The notes beneath the pieces were generated by a model, which had not been told where the DNA came from, made no database searches, and saw only the letters and a list, made by a program, of their open reading frames with translations. Positions 23,640 through 35,459 of a stretch of DNA of 64,000 nucleotides are shown here, one piece after another. The stretch covers positions 2,451,001 to 2,515,000 of the forward strand of contig JARHVA010000349.1 in assembly GCA_037957365.1 (NCBI GenBank), written 5' to 3'. Source of the DNA: Torreya grandis (Eukaryota > Streptophyta > Pinopsida > Cupressales > Taxaceae). The position numbers and the translations under genes were made by a program. Each line of letters opens with the position of its first letter. Position 1 is the stretch's first letter.

Positions 23640-25245
23640 GATAATATGATTATTGAGCGGGAATAGGAGTGTTCCTATTTTTGTATTTTGAACTTTCATT
23701 TCATGGTGGAGGGGTTTTGATAGTTTGAATCCTTGGACTCAGTCTTTGTTTACTCGATTTGATTTGTTTTGTCTCTTCTGAAGGGTAATTTTCTTTGTCC
23801 TTTTTCACAAGTTTAACTTAGAGTTCTTTATCAAATTTTCATGTTTTTTCCTATATTTTTCTTGTTTGGCACTATTGTGAGACACTCTGCATGTTCTTTG
23901 ACACTTGGTGGTGTTAGACCCATGGTGGATCTAGATTTGGTTAGGATTTTCAAGTTAATTTTTTTAACTTTCCATTTTAGATTTGGTTGAAAATGGTCTT
24001 CCTCTATCTTATTTGTAATGATTGACCTAAATGGTTGGGATTCTAAAGGGTGTTTATTAGACTCATGGATCTTTTATAATGGTTGGTCGATTTAGGGTTC
24101 TACTTGGAGTACCCATAGTATAATCTTTAGTTGGGAAACTAAAAGTGTATCTTGTTTTTATCTTATGAGATGTAGAGGATTGATACACTCTGCATGATAC
24201 TAAGGAACTAGGTTGGTGATGGGTTTATGTTCTGGCATTTGTTTTTCACATGTTTTCCCTCCCTCGAGGCATTTTATTTTAGTTTAGGAGGAATTTCTAG
24301 TATGTTTTCAATAATTTCTCTTCTTATTTTAATTGGTTTGGGGTTTTGATCTAAGGATTAATAAATAAATGCATTTAGTTTGTTGTCACTTTGGGAGCCA
24401 TTGGTTAGTGTTAGAGATTTAGCTCAACCTTTTCTCTAGGATAAGTTTAGAGGACCCTAAAGGTTAGTTTACTTATTTGAAGCTTGTAGTTTTTCAAGAT
24501 ATGTCTTTCAGTGAGTTAGTATAATGTTAACTTTGTGATTTCTATGTTTATCCTCTAGTTACCCTCTTCTAGGAGGATAAAGTTTCAATTTCATAAGAAA
24601 GCTTAGGGTATTTGAAGTCAGATTTTATGGTAAACTAGTTTCATGTTTGCTTTATGATTCTTTTGCTTGGAGGGATGATTATTGATGAGAAGATTTACTA
24701 TGTCCCATGCATCTTGGTGGATGGTTGATTGTTTTGGTTAGTGAAGTCTTGGTGCTCAAATTGTATTTAGAAGTGGGATTTTATCATGTTTTTGTGTTAT
24801 TGGTTTGACCATAATGATTGATTATGGTTTATTTCATTCTATTTATTCTAACTATGGCATAATGAAGTTTAATTATTTCAAGGAGATTGTTCCATTCAAG
24901 ATCGGTTAAGGGATCCGACCAAAACCCTTTTATAACTAGTTTGACCTTAGTTTGTTGTTGTTACTTTGTTGTGATTCAACTATTTTTTCATTGTGTAAGC
25001 TTGCATGCCCTTCTAAATGTGCTTTAGGATTGTGGGACCCTATTAAAACCACTTGAGGATTTCATTGAATATTTGTAGATCCATCTGTTTGTTTCATGTT
25101 TATCATTGGTAGAGGCATTTATTGAGATCCTTCATTGTAATATCTTTTATTATCATTTATATCAAGTTATGGGACTTGTCAACACCCTCTCCCAGTTTAT
25201 AGCTCTGGCTCAAAAGCATTTATCAATAATAATAATTAAAAAAAA
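23640..25245 (+). mobile_element. Probable 3' part of a second LINE (no coding seen)
   Basis: A T/G-rich stretch with composition unlike its flanks ends in CAATAATAATAATTAAAAAAAA at about 25,245. A shared AAAATATAA lies just before it (23,611) and just after the tail (25,255), a possible target duplication, although such AT strings are common here. No RT or zf-RVT motif is visible, so it would be 3' untranslated sequence of a truncated copy. A degenerate gene is less likely, since no frame stays open. Confidence 0.35.
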
Positions 25246-25249
25246 ACTT

Positions 25250-25832
25250 AATGAAAATATAAATTATATCAAATTGGCCAATTGTGGTCCCTAATTAGAC
25301 ATGAGGTATAGATTTTTTAGAATATCATATGAGTTCTTCAACATTTATCATCTCAATGAACCAAATCTAATAACTATGTTTTCTTAGCTTTCATTTTTTA
25401 AACTTATAAACTAGTTCCTTTACCTTTTCCTTCTCTAAACCCCCTAAATACATGAAACATACTTCACACTCAATTTGTGTGTTCAAAATATTTTTTGGAA
25501 TTGGTGACATTCTGACAATTTCCTCTTAACTTAAACAAAACATGAAACTTAACAAAATATGTGATTGAAGAACACTAAAATATTATATTTTAGATGTGTT
25601 TTACCCTATTTTATATTAATGCTAACCCTAATTAGGATAGTAAATTGTAAATTAATTCAAATTAAAATATATGACAATTAAGACTAAATTTGAATGTAAC
25701 ATGTTGTAATTAATTTACTAGTTGCATTTGATAAATATGGAAAGTACAATAAGAGGACAAATAATTATATTTTCATATTATTTATAAGAATGGGATCGAT
25801 GGTAGACAACATGAAGTGAAGAATATGAAATT
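25250..25832. other. Spacer before the chromovirus, nothing recognised
   Basis: AT-rich sequence with no open frame of note and no repeat detected by eye. Confidence 0.4.
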
Positions 25833-25837
25833 ATTAG
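25833..25837. other. CRV target-site duplication, left copy
   Basis: ATTAG directly precedes the LTR. The right copy at 31,393-31,397 reads GTTAG, one base different. Five bases is the usual duplication for Ty3/gypsy integrases. Confidence 0.6.
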
Positions 25838-26183
25838 TGTAATGAAATTACATAGATGTTTACACAATAGAATAATATATTGCATAAATAAGATCAAAGA
25901 TAATAGATCCACACAATAATTGATAAAAGAGCAGAATGCTTGATAAATGTAACCGAGCCACTTTGAGAGGGCAACTTCCATCATAATGAAATAAGATCAT
26001 AATTAACCATATAATGATAAAAGACTAATCAATACATCTTATATATACTCTAATTAGCCATTATTATTCCATATGCTGACCATACTAAGAACATCAAGAA
26101 ATGCAACAAGATAATATGAAGGTATGTAAGCCACAAGTCAACCACACGTATCCTTAGACACACTATAAGTCAATGGCATAACA
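25838..26183 (-). repeat. CRV 3' LTR
   Basis: On the plus strand it runs from TGTAATGAAATTAC to GGCATAACA. The TATA-like AGTATATATAAG (minus, 26,050-26,038) lies about 135 bases from the LTR start in element direction. It is the pair of 31,047-31,392. Confidence 0.88.
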
Positions 26184-26197
26184 TACCCATCCCCTTC
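26184..26197 (-). other. CRV polypurine tract
   Basis: The minus strand reads GAAGGGGATGGGTA directly before the 3' LTR start TGTTATGCC. This is where plus-strand DNA synthesis would be primed. Confidence 0.7.
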
Positions 26198-26229
26198 AAA
26201 ACAACATTATCCTTAATTTTGAATCAAAA

Positions 26230-26560
26230 TAGGATGTTTCTATAGGAATGATTTATCCTCCCATGTTCCATCTTTGAGTGAAAATTCTTCCATTCGATCA
26301 AATACTCCTTAATTGTTTTAGTCCATAGTTACTTTGCGTGCATGTGAAGGATCTATTTAGGCTAAAGAATGATTTCAACTTATTTATAATAATTTAAGTA
26401 ACTCAGTCTGAGTGGAAACTCTATGTCCAATTACCTTCTTTAGGTAAGATACATTAAATACCAGATGTATGTGAGTGGATGGGGGCAATTCCAACTTGAA
26501 GGCCACACTACCAATTTTTTGAAAGATCCGATAAGGGCCATAATACTTAGGGGATAAATT
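26230..26560 (-). pseudogene. CRV integrase C-terminus and chromodomain
   Basis: After the integrase the minus frame shows KIGSVAFKLELPPSTHIHLV and FNVSYLKKVIGHRVS, the conserved 'IG..AYKL.LP....IHPVFHVS.LK' tail of chromoviral integrases. It then reaches MEEFSLKDGTWEDKSFL at about 26,310-26,250. The latter matches the end of a chromodomain (W-K-x-x-P-x-x-D-x-T-W-E). The first aromatic position of the domain is obscured by stops. Chromodomains in this family are thought to tether integration complexes to modified histones. Confidence 0.7.
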
Positions 26561-27450
26561 ATTATCCTTTTTATATTAATTCATATACATATATTAATAT
26601 GGATTAAAATTCATAAATACCTAATCTCCTATGTTAAAATGCCATTCACGACAATGTTGATCCACTTGTTGCTTTATCCCGTTTGATGCCATTTCTAAAT
26701 TCTCTTGAAAACTAACTAGTACCTCATATTGATGGTGAATGTGTTCCTTAATAGCTCAAACCTTAAGATGTACCATCAAGGTTGAAGTGATGGATGGGGG
26801 GTGATACCCATACAATACCATAAAGGGAGACAGTTTGGAAGAAGTGTGAAAATAAGTGTTATACCACCATTAGACAAGTGGAAACCAATGAACCCATTTG
26901 TCCTATTTGTCAAAAAAAAAAACAATGAAGATACCCTTCTAGACATTTGTTGACTACCTCTATTTTTATATCTAATTGAGGATGATAGGATGAGTTATGA
27001 GACAAATGGGTACCCAAACATGCAAATAATTTAGCCCAAAAAATACTAGTAAATATGGAATATCAATCACTTTTAATGATCTTTGGAGTACCACATAATT
27101 TATAAATTATATTAAGAAAAGTAGAAGCTACTATATTGCCAAAAAATGGTTATGACAAGGAGCAAAATGAGCATACTTGTTGAGTCATTCCATAACTACC
27201 ATGATAACATTTCCACCCTTAGACTATGGTAACCTAGTAATTAAATCCATGTAAACATCCTCCCAATGTTGGACAGGGATGGATAAATGCTACAAAAGAT
27301 TTTGGGTATTAATGGTTTCACCTTTGTTCTATTGGCATACCATGAATTCAACCACATATTTCTAGACATACCCCTTGATTCCTTATCAAAATAAATCTTA
27401 CATGATTCTATGATATGTTTTCAAAAATAATAAATGACCTCTCAATGGAG
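26560..27450 (-). pseudogene. CRV integrase, heavily broken
   Basis: Fragments in three frames follow RNase H. QTVSLYGIVW and SPPIHH correspond to the 'SPFQ.LYG..PP' segment, and a plain reading of the DDE triad is not possible because of frameshifts. Protein matches are weaker here than in RT, and the order (between RNase H and the chromodomain) carries the call. Confidence 0.55.
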
Positions 27451-27619
27451 ATGCATGAAGTTCCTAAAAGATTTTATGTTTGAGGAGAGAAGCTTATAAA
27501 GGTATAATTTATCTTTATACCATAACAGATTCCCATTCCATATAATTTTTTTTAGATCCCTTATAACCTTACTAAATATTTTGAATCAAATCATGAGTAT
27601 CACTATCATTCTCCCATTC

Positions 27620-29010
27620 CGATCTTGCTTCCTCTAGCCAATTTGCTTGCTAAATAGTCATTGTGCATAAAAATGCCTCAACTAATTCATCCCTCTAAGA
27701 TAATGCATCTACCATCACATTCTATTTTCCATTCATATAGACTATTTCAAAATCATAGCCTAACATTTTAGTCACCAATTTTTGTTTTTCTTTAAAGAGA
27801 ATCATTGTTCCAAGAAATATTTGAGGCTATCATGATCAGTCTTTACCTGAAAGTGATGACCCATTAGATAGGGTCTCCATTGCTTGATTGCATGCAAAAT
27901 AACAATTATCTCTTTCTAATATATTAGCTTGAGCATATTTTTTTCCCTTAAATTGGGGATTATTAAATTCAAGTGTTCTACCTTATTACATGTGTACATC
28001 CCCCATGCCAAATCCTAATGCAGCACATTCCACAATAAAACTTCTATAAAAATCAGGAGTGGCCAAAATTGGAGTGGTGTACATAGCCATTTTCAATTGT
28101 TAAAATGCCTTGGTAGTTATATCAGTCCACTAGAAGGATTATTTCTTTAATAAAAATGTGAGTAGGAATATGATGATACCATAATTTTTGACAAACTTGT
28201 GATAGTAACTAGTTAGTCCCAAAAATCCCTAGAGGTTCTTGAGTGTTTTAGAAACCTGCCACTCCATCACTTTGATCTTTTTAGGATCAAATTTACCTCC
28301 ATATGAAATAATATGACCCAAGTAATCCACCTCTTAGACACCAAAATCACATTTATAAGGTTTTGCATAAAAATAATGTTATTCTAGAACCGAGGCTACT
28401 TGTTTCACATGATTTAAATGGTCTTCCCAATTTTTGTTGTAAATGAGGTTGTCATCAAAAAACACCAACATGAACTTTATCAAAAATGGATTGAAAACAA
28501 TATTAATCAAACTCTAAAATGTAGATGGTGCATTTATGAGGCCAAAAGACATGACCATAAATTCATAATGGCCTTCATGAGTTTTAAAAGCTATTTTAGA
28601 TATGTCCTCTTCTCAGATTTGAATCTGATGATACCTAGAGCGAAGAATTAACTTGGTAAAATAAACTACACCATGCAATTCATATATTAAATAATTAATT
28701 ATTGGAATAGAAAACTTATCTTTGATAGCGTACTTATTGATTTCTATATAGTCTGGGCACATCCTCCAAGTGTCATCCTTTTTTAACACCATGATAATTA
28801 GGGAGGAATATTTGCTTTGGCTATGTCAGATGATTCTTGTCTCTAGCATATCATGTACCATATTTTCAATTTCACTCTTATGGACATAAGGATAGCTGTA
28901 GGATCTGATGTTTAGTGGTGTACTTATGGGAAGTAGCCTAATGGCATGATCATGTGCTCAACTTGATGGAAGTACGTACTGGCATGTCACCACAAATAAC
29001 AAAATGTTCA
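27620..29010 (-). pseudogene. CRV reverse transcriptase and RNase H
   Basis: The catalytic motif is kept: VFFDDNLIYNKNWEDHLNHV at about 28,470-28,415, with both Asp residues. The frame then continues almost unbroken: VDYLGHIISYGGKFDPKKIK, LKNL-GFLGLTSYYHKFVKNY, ILATPDFYRSFIVECAALGF (RNase H start; the first Asp reads Ala), EKQKLVTKMLGYDFEIVYMN and NVMVDALS with the last RNase H Asp. The fingers part upstream of 28.5 kb is more damaged. RT would copy element RNA to DNA in the particle. An antisense 77-codon frame at 28,418-28,651 is a shadow. Confidence 0.82.
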
Positions 29011-29149
29011 TCTAACACCATTTGTAAATCAATATGGGTAGAATCCTTGGTTGGTTGAAATTCTATGGAAAACAAGCATGCCAAAAATCCTTCAACACCT
29101 TTTTTGAGAATCTTCATCATCTAATGGGAACTAACCAATTATGGATATC

Positions 29150-29740
29150 TAGCCTATAATCCATGTGGTTTAAATGTCATGCCTTATGAATGGAAGTGCA
29201 TGAATATTTCTTGGAAATTCATCTTAATAGTTCCCAAAGTGGTGATCCATTGCACTTGTAAAATAATGTCATCCCCTCCCATGGGAATAACAAATATAGG
29301 AGAATCTAATAGGTAGCCTCCCATAACAAGCTTAATACTATGGCATTTTATAGAATAGTTGATGGTACCACCATCTACAATCATGGCTCAAAATTCTAGA
29401 TTTGGGAAATTGAAATAGTTCAAATGAGTGGTCAAATTACTATTGATGAAATTATGTACTCTTATATTTAATCAACACATTCACCTTCTATTTATTGAGG
29501 AAACCCACCACCTTAAGAGTTTAAGGAGTACTAATACCAGAAAGTGCATGACATGAAATCGTAGGTTGAGAATCTTCATATTCATCCTTGGGTTTGTCCA
29601 AACATACACTTGAGGCTTCATCATATTCATCATCCTCATTAGTGCCTTCAATGTAAAATAACTTCTTTTTAGAATAATGATGTCCTTTTCTCTATTTGAT
29701 ATCCTAGCTAAAACATACAACTTTTACATGTTTTTCCTTA
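29150..29740 (-). pseudogene. CRV aspartic protease region
   Basis: The 66-codon frame 29,384-29,184 reads IVDGGTINYSIKCHSIKLVM, GGYLLDSPIFVIPMGGDDII and LQVQWITTLGTIKMNFQE. This is the C-terminal half of a chromoviral pepsin-like protease, with the hydrophobic 'D.ILG..WL..LG' motif slightly altered. The N-terminal catalytic D-S-G segment (29,480-29,400) is damaged: LNK-KVNVLIKY can be seen but not a clean DSG. Confidence 0.7.
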
Positions 29741-30660
29741 ATTTGCTAAGGGGTCAATCAGGTAGGCTGAGGGAATGATGGTGTTGGGAAAGTGCATTCA
29801 TAGAAATAAGTGAAAGGTATTCATTTGATAAGCTCTTTTTCCTCTACCATGCATGCCTTTGGTATAGATTTAGGTACTAAACTGAGACTAAACATGTGAA
29901 CCTTCAATTGGATGCTATCCTTGAGGCCACCTAAAAATAGGTCAATCAATTTTTTCTCAGTGATGTCCATCAAACATAAGGAGAGATTATAAAATTGATG
30001 AATATAATCCTTTATAGTCCCTATTTGGCTTAGTTTATCTAGCTATATGAAGTAGTTTTCTGAGACATTATTGCAATAGTGGAGTTGCAACTCTTCAAAA
30101 AATATAGACAAGGAAATTGAGAGACCCTTTTCTTTTTTTTGAGCACACAACCATCAATACCAATGAACTACTTAGGTTATGGATAAATAAATCCCATGAA
30201 CACCTTTTAAGAATATGGAGTGTAATGTAGACCAAATAAATTTTCAATTTGAGTGATCCATGTGAGTGAATAACTACCATCAAACTTGTACATGTCCACT
30301 TTTGGCAACATTGGCTTCAAACTAGGATTGACGTTGTGATTGTTCGGAGGGGAACCAAACTAGAGTGGTGGAGGGTTATTTTCAAATGAATGAGATAAAA
30401 ATTTGGTTAATTTCCCAATTATTTATTTTAATTGATCTTGCAATCCGTTCAAGTTCCCTCTCATCCCTGTGATGTCCCTTTTAACTACATCGAGATCATC
30501 TTTCTGCACCATGCCATGCAACTCTGACTGAAATTACTGAACCACATCCAAAATACATGGATCAAAAGTTCCAAACTCCATATCATCCTTGTGAGGATTT
30601 TTAGGAGTTTTTTTCCCTTTCCCGTATCCGTGAGTGTTAGGACTAACCATGCACAAACCC
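29740..30660 (-). pseudogene. CRV gag
   Basis: The minus strand from about 30,650 starts MVSPNTHGYGKGKKTPKN, continues with a charged coil (FQSELHGMVQKDDLDVVKRD), and reaches the capsid opening MLPKVDMYKFDGSYSLTWIT near 30,310-30,250, followed by LFGLHYTPYS. The 'LPKV.M..FDG.....W..Q.E..F' pattern is typical of chromoviral gag. Frameshifts follow after about 30.2 kb. No intact zinc knuckle seen. Confidence 0.7.
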
Positions 30661-31032
30661 TCCCTAGGAAAGTTTAAACCCTAAAACAAGTGTATCAATA
30701 TATGAGACCATTATGATCACCTCATCAAGATGAATCCAATGACTGTTAATGCACGCAAGAGTGAAAACATTTATCCCAAAAAATTATATTAATGGAATAC
30801 ACCAATATAATTGTCTAGCATAGACAAATCTAATGACTACTAATTTACACAAAGTTAAAATTACAAATTTTTTTTACTATTTTTTTCAAAAAAACAATTT
30901 GAACAATACTACAATGAGAAAAAAATATTTTTTTCTTGGATCACAAGCTATATTTTTTTGATTATTTAGCTCACAGAAGATGCGTAACATTAGATATGAA
31001 AAATGTCATTGTAGAAACTTACCAAAATCAAA

Positions 31033-31044
31033 GCTTTGATACCA
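31033..31044 (-). other. CRV primer-binding site (tRNA-iMet type)
   Basis: The minus strand reads TGGTATCAAAGC two bases after the 5' LTR. The plant tRNA-iMet PBS is TGGTATCAGAGC, one mismatch. Confidence 0.8.
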
Positions 31045-31046
31045 CT

Positions 31047-31392
31047 TGTAATGAAATTACTTAGATGTTCACACAATAGAATAATATATCATAGAAATGA
31101 GAGCAGAGATAATAGATCCACATAATAATTGATAGAAGATCAAAATGATTGATAAATATAACTGAGCCACTTTGATGGGGGAACCTCCACAATAATGCAA
31201 TAAGAGTATAATTTTCCATATGATGATAAAAGACTAACCACTACCTCTTATATATTCTCTACTTATCCATTATTATTCCATAGGATGACCATACTAAGAA
31301 CATAGATAAATACAATAAGATAATATGAAGGTATGCAAGTCATAAGTCAACCACACATATCCATAGACACATTACAAGTTAAGGGCATAGAA
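31047..31392 (-). repeat. CRV 5' LTR
   Basis: It has the same 346-bp length as the 3' LTR with no gaps. TATA-like GAATATATAAG lies at 31,257-31,247 on the minus strand. The outer end has lost the canonical bases (AGAA where the other LTR has AACA). Confidence 0.85.
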
Positions 31393-31397
31393 GTTAG
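31393..31397. other. CRV target-site duplication, right copy
   Basis: GTTAG, the partner of ATTAG at 25,833. Confidence 0.55.
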
Positions 31398-31429
31398 TTT
31401 CTTAAATTAGGATCTAGATTTTTAACTAC

Positions 31430-32439
31430 AATCAAATGGTATCATTAGCATTAGATTGGCAGAATCTGACACTATGGTCTAAACTGGATGATTTGGTATA
31501 TATAGAATTTTACTTTTTGCTTAATTAGAGAACTAATGTAAGTACATTTAATGTGCTCTTATGTGTGATCCCAAGGTCTAAATATATGCATAACACCTAG
31601 AAATCAATCTCTTTATCTTCAAAACCCTATGCCCACTTTAGTAATACTTTAGTCTTATAAAATAGGGAAATGGTGGGTTGATCTAACACTAACCAATCCC
31701 CAGTGATTGGATAAGCATTACCTATGTATCCAATAATCCAAGGGGATAAATCAAGCCATATGTATCTCCCCCCATTAGTTGTATATATGTAATGGTTCTC
31801 ATTCAATGTATATAACATGCGATCTAGATTTTGACACAACAAATGATAAATTTGGTTTGGCTATTGAGTGTTTCAAACTTGGTAAGGACCTAATTTTAGT
31901 GTCTAATTTTAAATTTGGGAAGATTAAGGTAGTCCTCTTTAATGCGAAAGTGTTTTGAGTGTGTTAGATAGTTAATTATTAGATAGATCCTAGATGATTA
32001 ATAAACATAAAATTATTTTTTATTTATATGAGTACAATTGGGTAATTGCTCACACCACTAACACACCAAGAAAATGAGCTTACCCATAAGAATGATTTGA
32101 TTTTGAAAATTGACCATTTTTTAGTGAAGGATGAAACCATCTAACTTGGTTGGTACCATCTAGATGGTACCATATGAGTTTGATATTTTATTTTGGGGTA
32201 TCAAAACATTGATATGATGATCTAAAGATGTATGAGTATGATAGTTTACTTCATTGACATAGACTAGGGGAATTAATGTAGGTGATTGGAAACAACTTGG
32301 AAACATTATGCCCATAAATAACACATGGATGTGAGAGAACGAAGAATAAAATCCATATATGTACACTTAAGTCATGTAGAGTGAAAGTAGGTCAAAAATG
32401 ACATTTCCATGTGCCTAATAGCAAATTTTGATATCTACA
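31430..32439 (-). repeat. NA-2 putative 3' LTR
   Basis: It starts TGTAGATATCAAAATTTGC at 32,439 in element direction after the PPT AGGAGGGAATT (32,450-32,440). The 71- and 68-codon minus frames inside are chance. Confidence 0.45.
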
Positions 32440-33939
32440 AATTCCCTCCTATTTATTATAGTATTGATACATTATAAAATACTAGAATAAAAATATTATA
32501 TTATACTTGAGTGTGTACAACACATTTTATATTTGGGAGAAGTCTCCAAATGTGAAAGTTGTTGGAATAAAACCTACAATGAACATGTAGTAATCAATTT
32601 CTATATAGTGAAAACCTAAAAATGCTTAAATTGGTAATTGAAAATTAAGATAAATGAAGTACACCTATATGTGGGTGATCAATGTTACCCTATAAATTTT
32701 ATGGAGATGATGCCTCCTCATTGAATCATTTGAGAATTGTGTTTCCTCATTCTATAACTTGGAATATTTGATGGTGATTGATCCCAAATTTGAAATTTTA
32801 CTAAGGGACATGGATTTGAAGAAAAATTCCCCAAACCCTTATGTAACTAACCTATCATTGATATTTCAACCCTTAGTTAGAAGGCAAGAGCCACATAATG
32901 GCCTTGTAGAGTAGTGCCTAGGCTATTGAGTGACAAAGAACCTTAACCAAATTACTCACTAAATCATGAATTAACCAATATAGATAGATTTCTAGATTCA
33001 CATGTGCTCACTTTTTTCGTAAATACTAAGTAATAAAATGCATAAATTATAATTCATGGACTAATTCCATGCCCCATAATATGAATTGATAAATGATAAT
33101 ATTAGTGAACTCTAACAATGTACATGCATGAAACTAATTCATGCCCCATGATCTAAAATACTTTGTGATAAATTAATATAGAATGATATGTATCTATGCG
33201 TTAAATATGGAATCATATTTCTCAAATGTATCTACATGTGAAAATATATAATTCCTGTTTCTTTGAACTACATGCACCTACATATCATATGCAATGAAAT
33301 GTATGTAAATATATACTCTTTAATAATGTGCATTTATAACGTGAGTACATATGCATGTTATATTTCCACATAATATATACCAATGTGTGAATATATATCT
33401 CATATTTAAACCCATGTGATATTGCAACAAATTTGAAAACTATAAATCCTATATACTATCCCAATATATATATTTTTTACTTATGGAGGATTAAGTCTCT
33501 ATGACAAATCCCACTAATATCCCACCCTTTTGAGATGAGGTATGTATCATTTAATTCAATCATCTCAAAATTAAAGCTGATTATATCATGCCATGTATAA
33601 ATATGCCATCATGTATGATCATGTCAACATGTGGAGAATATGTCATCATAGCAAATAATATATCATCATATCATATATGTAACATATGGAATGCAAGGGG
33701 AAAATACATGGTATGCCAAGACATATATAGCAATTGGACACATAGTAATATGCATATTTGATAAATAAGTCTATGTAGGATAAGGTGTATGATAAAGATT
33801 ATGGAACCACATACAATGGTGAAGTGCATGATATGGAAAATGACACTTGCAAACTCAATAATCACACAAGCTCAATAAGAAATGTTACTCAATAACATAT
33901 AATGTCACATAAGGAAAAGGAGTGGCATTTAAGGGATAA

Positions 33940-34235
33940 AAAATGTTGCAACAATAAGGCTAAGGAGCCAAAAACAAGGGGAATAAGTATGCCACACAAA
34001 CAAGGGGCATAAAAATGTCACACAAACAAGGCTAAGGAGCCACAAATAAGGGGAAATAAATACTACATAAAAAATACATAAGAGACACAAAAAAAGGCTT
34101 AATAAATACCACACAAATAAGGCCAAGGATTCATAAACAAGGGATAATAAATGTTGCACAAATAAGGCCAAGGGGACCAAAGAAGAGACATTAAGATGTT
34201 TCATAAAACAAGGCCAAGGGGAACACATAATAGAT
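33940..34235. repeat. Imperfect tandem repeat, unit about 30-60 bp
   Basis: ACAAATAAGGCCAAGGGG-like and 'AAGGGGAATAAATGCCACAC'-like modules alternate about six times. NA-1 keeps weaker traces at 11,530-11,700 (ACAAGGGGCATG...AAATGCCACACAAA). The 99-codon minus frame across it only translates the repeat. Confidence 0.6.
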
Positions 34236-34779
34236 AAATAATGACTAGCCTATCATTAAAGAGTAACAACATCAATGAATCATTACATAAATAAAAAATT
34301 GTCTACACTATCCATGCATTCAAATGTCACATCATGGTAAAATAAAATATATATGTAACACTACGTAATATATGAGTAACAAGAAAGATGTGTAAGGAAT
34401 AGATGCAACTCAACATGTTAAAAGGGCATAAAAAGATATAACTTATGATAATTTCATATGTGGAAGAATATGCCCCCAACATTGCTGTGGTCCATGGGTA
34501 TAGGAAAGTCCAACATCTATGCATCCATGTATGATATGTACACCTTATATCACATTCATATACCTGAAATGTATGTTTGTATGGAAAATAATATTCCATT
34601 TACCAAACATGTGATAAATAATATAGGTAAATAATGTAAATAATAATCATGTCATACTTGTCTTAATTTTTATTTTAAAAATATTTGTATGTGTTTTAAT
34701 TTATTTATTATTTTATGTCTTTTGGTATTTTTGAAATATATGAACAAAAGCTAACCAATGATCTTGTCAATGGGACAAT

Positions 34780-35200
34780 AATATGTAGGTCTCATGTCTC
34801 TCAACCACCATTTATCTGTTGAGTCCTTTGTTGTATCTTTATGTAAAACTAAGACTTCTTAGATTGTATAAATAGCTTTACCTTCATTTTGGTCACTATA
34901 ATATCAATTTTTGATATCATCAAGATTATTATAGTCATATTTTTTATTTTAGTAGGATATATAATACCAACTACACCATATTTTGGAATTAATTTTTATA
35001 GTCTATGTTTCTCTTCAATATGTTACTAATTATCAGGATCTTACATCTTATTTGTAATTGTATGAGACCTGGGTATTATCTATCGAGTACTAATCATATC
35101 CTTTTTGGTATTAGCTTTATCTTATTTATTTTTACCTAAAGTAGACATAACGTTTGATTCCTTAGAAACCATGTTTTTAATATTAGAATTTTAGGAACAT
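34780..35200. other. Unassigned AT-rich sequence
   Basis: No gene or repeat recognised. Confidence 0.4.
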
Positions 35201-35207
35201 ACTATTC

Positions 35208-35455
35208 TTAAACTTCCTTCTTGGAAGCCTCTTTCTTAGTCAAATCTGATTTCTTAGTTTCCTTTTTATCAATCAAACCTTCTTTCTTAGAGGCCTCTTT
35301 CATAAGTACACTTTATTGTTTATAATATTTTGTATTCTTCTCTTGAAGACTCAAAATTGATGTAAAAGCATCTAAGGTGTACAAGTAATCTTGCATAAAC
35401 CAAAAATAGAGTTGTGTTTGTGCGGTTTCATTTTTTGTTTGTTATTTTGGCATGG
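35208..35455 (-). pseudogene. Short Lys/Glu-rich protein remnant, unknown
   Basis: The minus strand from 35,452 reads about 80 codons with two stops: MPK, then TAQTQLYFWFMQDYLYTLDA, FTSILSLQEKNTKYYKQ, and a tail with KEASKKE twice and KKETKKSDLTKKE before a stop. The aromatic start plus charged repetitive tail is protein-like and unlike random AT-rich sequence. I do not recognise it. Its charged character recalls the coiled-coil remnant at 20-21 kb, but no shared motif was established. Confidence 0.35.
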
Positions 35456-35459
35456 TGAA

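Larger units (their letters stand above)
25838..31392 (-). mobile_element. CRV: complete-length Ty3/gypsy chromovirus, decayed
   Basis: The 5,555-bp element has two 346-bp LTRs, a tRNA-iMet type PBS, a PPT, a 5-bp target duplication, and the order gag, protease, RT, RNase H, integrase, chromodomain, all on the minus strand. By hand alignment the LTRs differ at about 52 of 346 positions without gaps (about 85% identity), so insertion is old. The C-terminal chromodomain places it among chromoviruses, whose integrases are guided to chromatin marks. Stops and frameshifts are scattered through pol. Confidence 0.88.
31430..34780 (-). mobile_element. NA-2: second copy of the non-coding LTR-like family
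   Basis: It is collinear with NA-1 at an offset of about 22.2-22.5 kb: LTR landmarks at 31,621-31,780, PPT plus LTR start at 32,440, CCCACC..TTTTGAGATGAGG at 33,520 (11,265 in NA-1), and CAACATCTATGCATCC at 34,510 (12,006), AAAGCTAACCAATGAT at 34,747 (12,210). No coding motif found. The 5' LTR of this copy was not located, so it may be truncated at its upstream end. Confidence 0.5.

Noticed and set aside
31033..31044. tRNA-like sequence
   Set aside because: Only the 12 bases complementary to a tRNA-iMet 3' end are present, which is a PBS and not a tRNA gene.
33929..34228. 99-codon hydrophobic minus frame
   Set aside because: Translation of the NA-2 tandem repeat.
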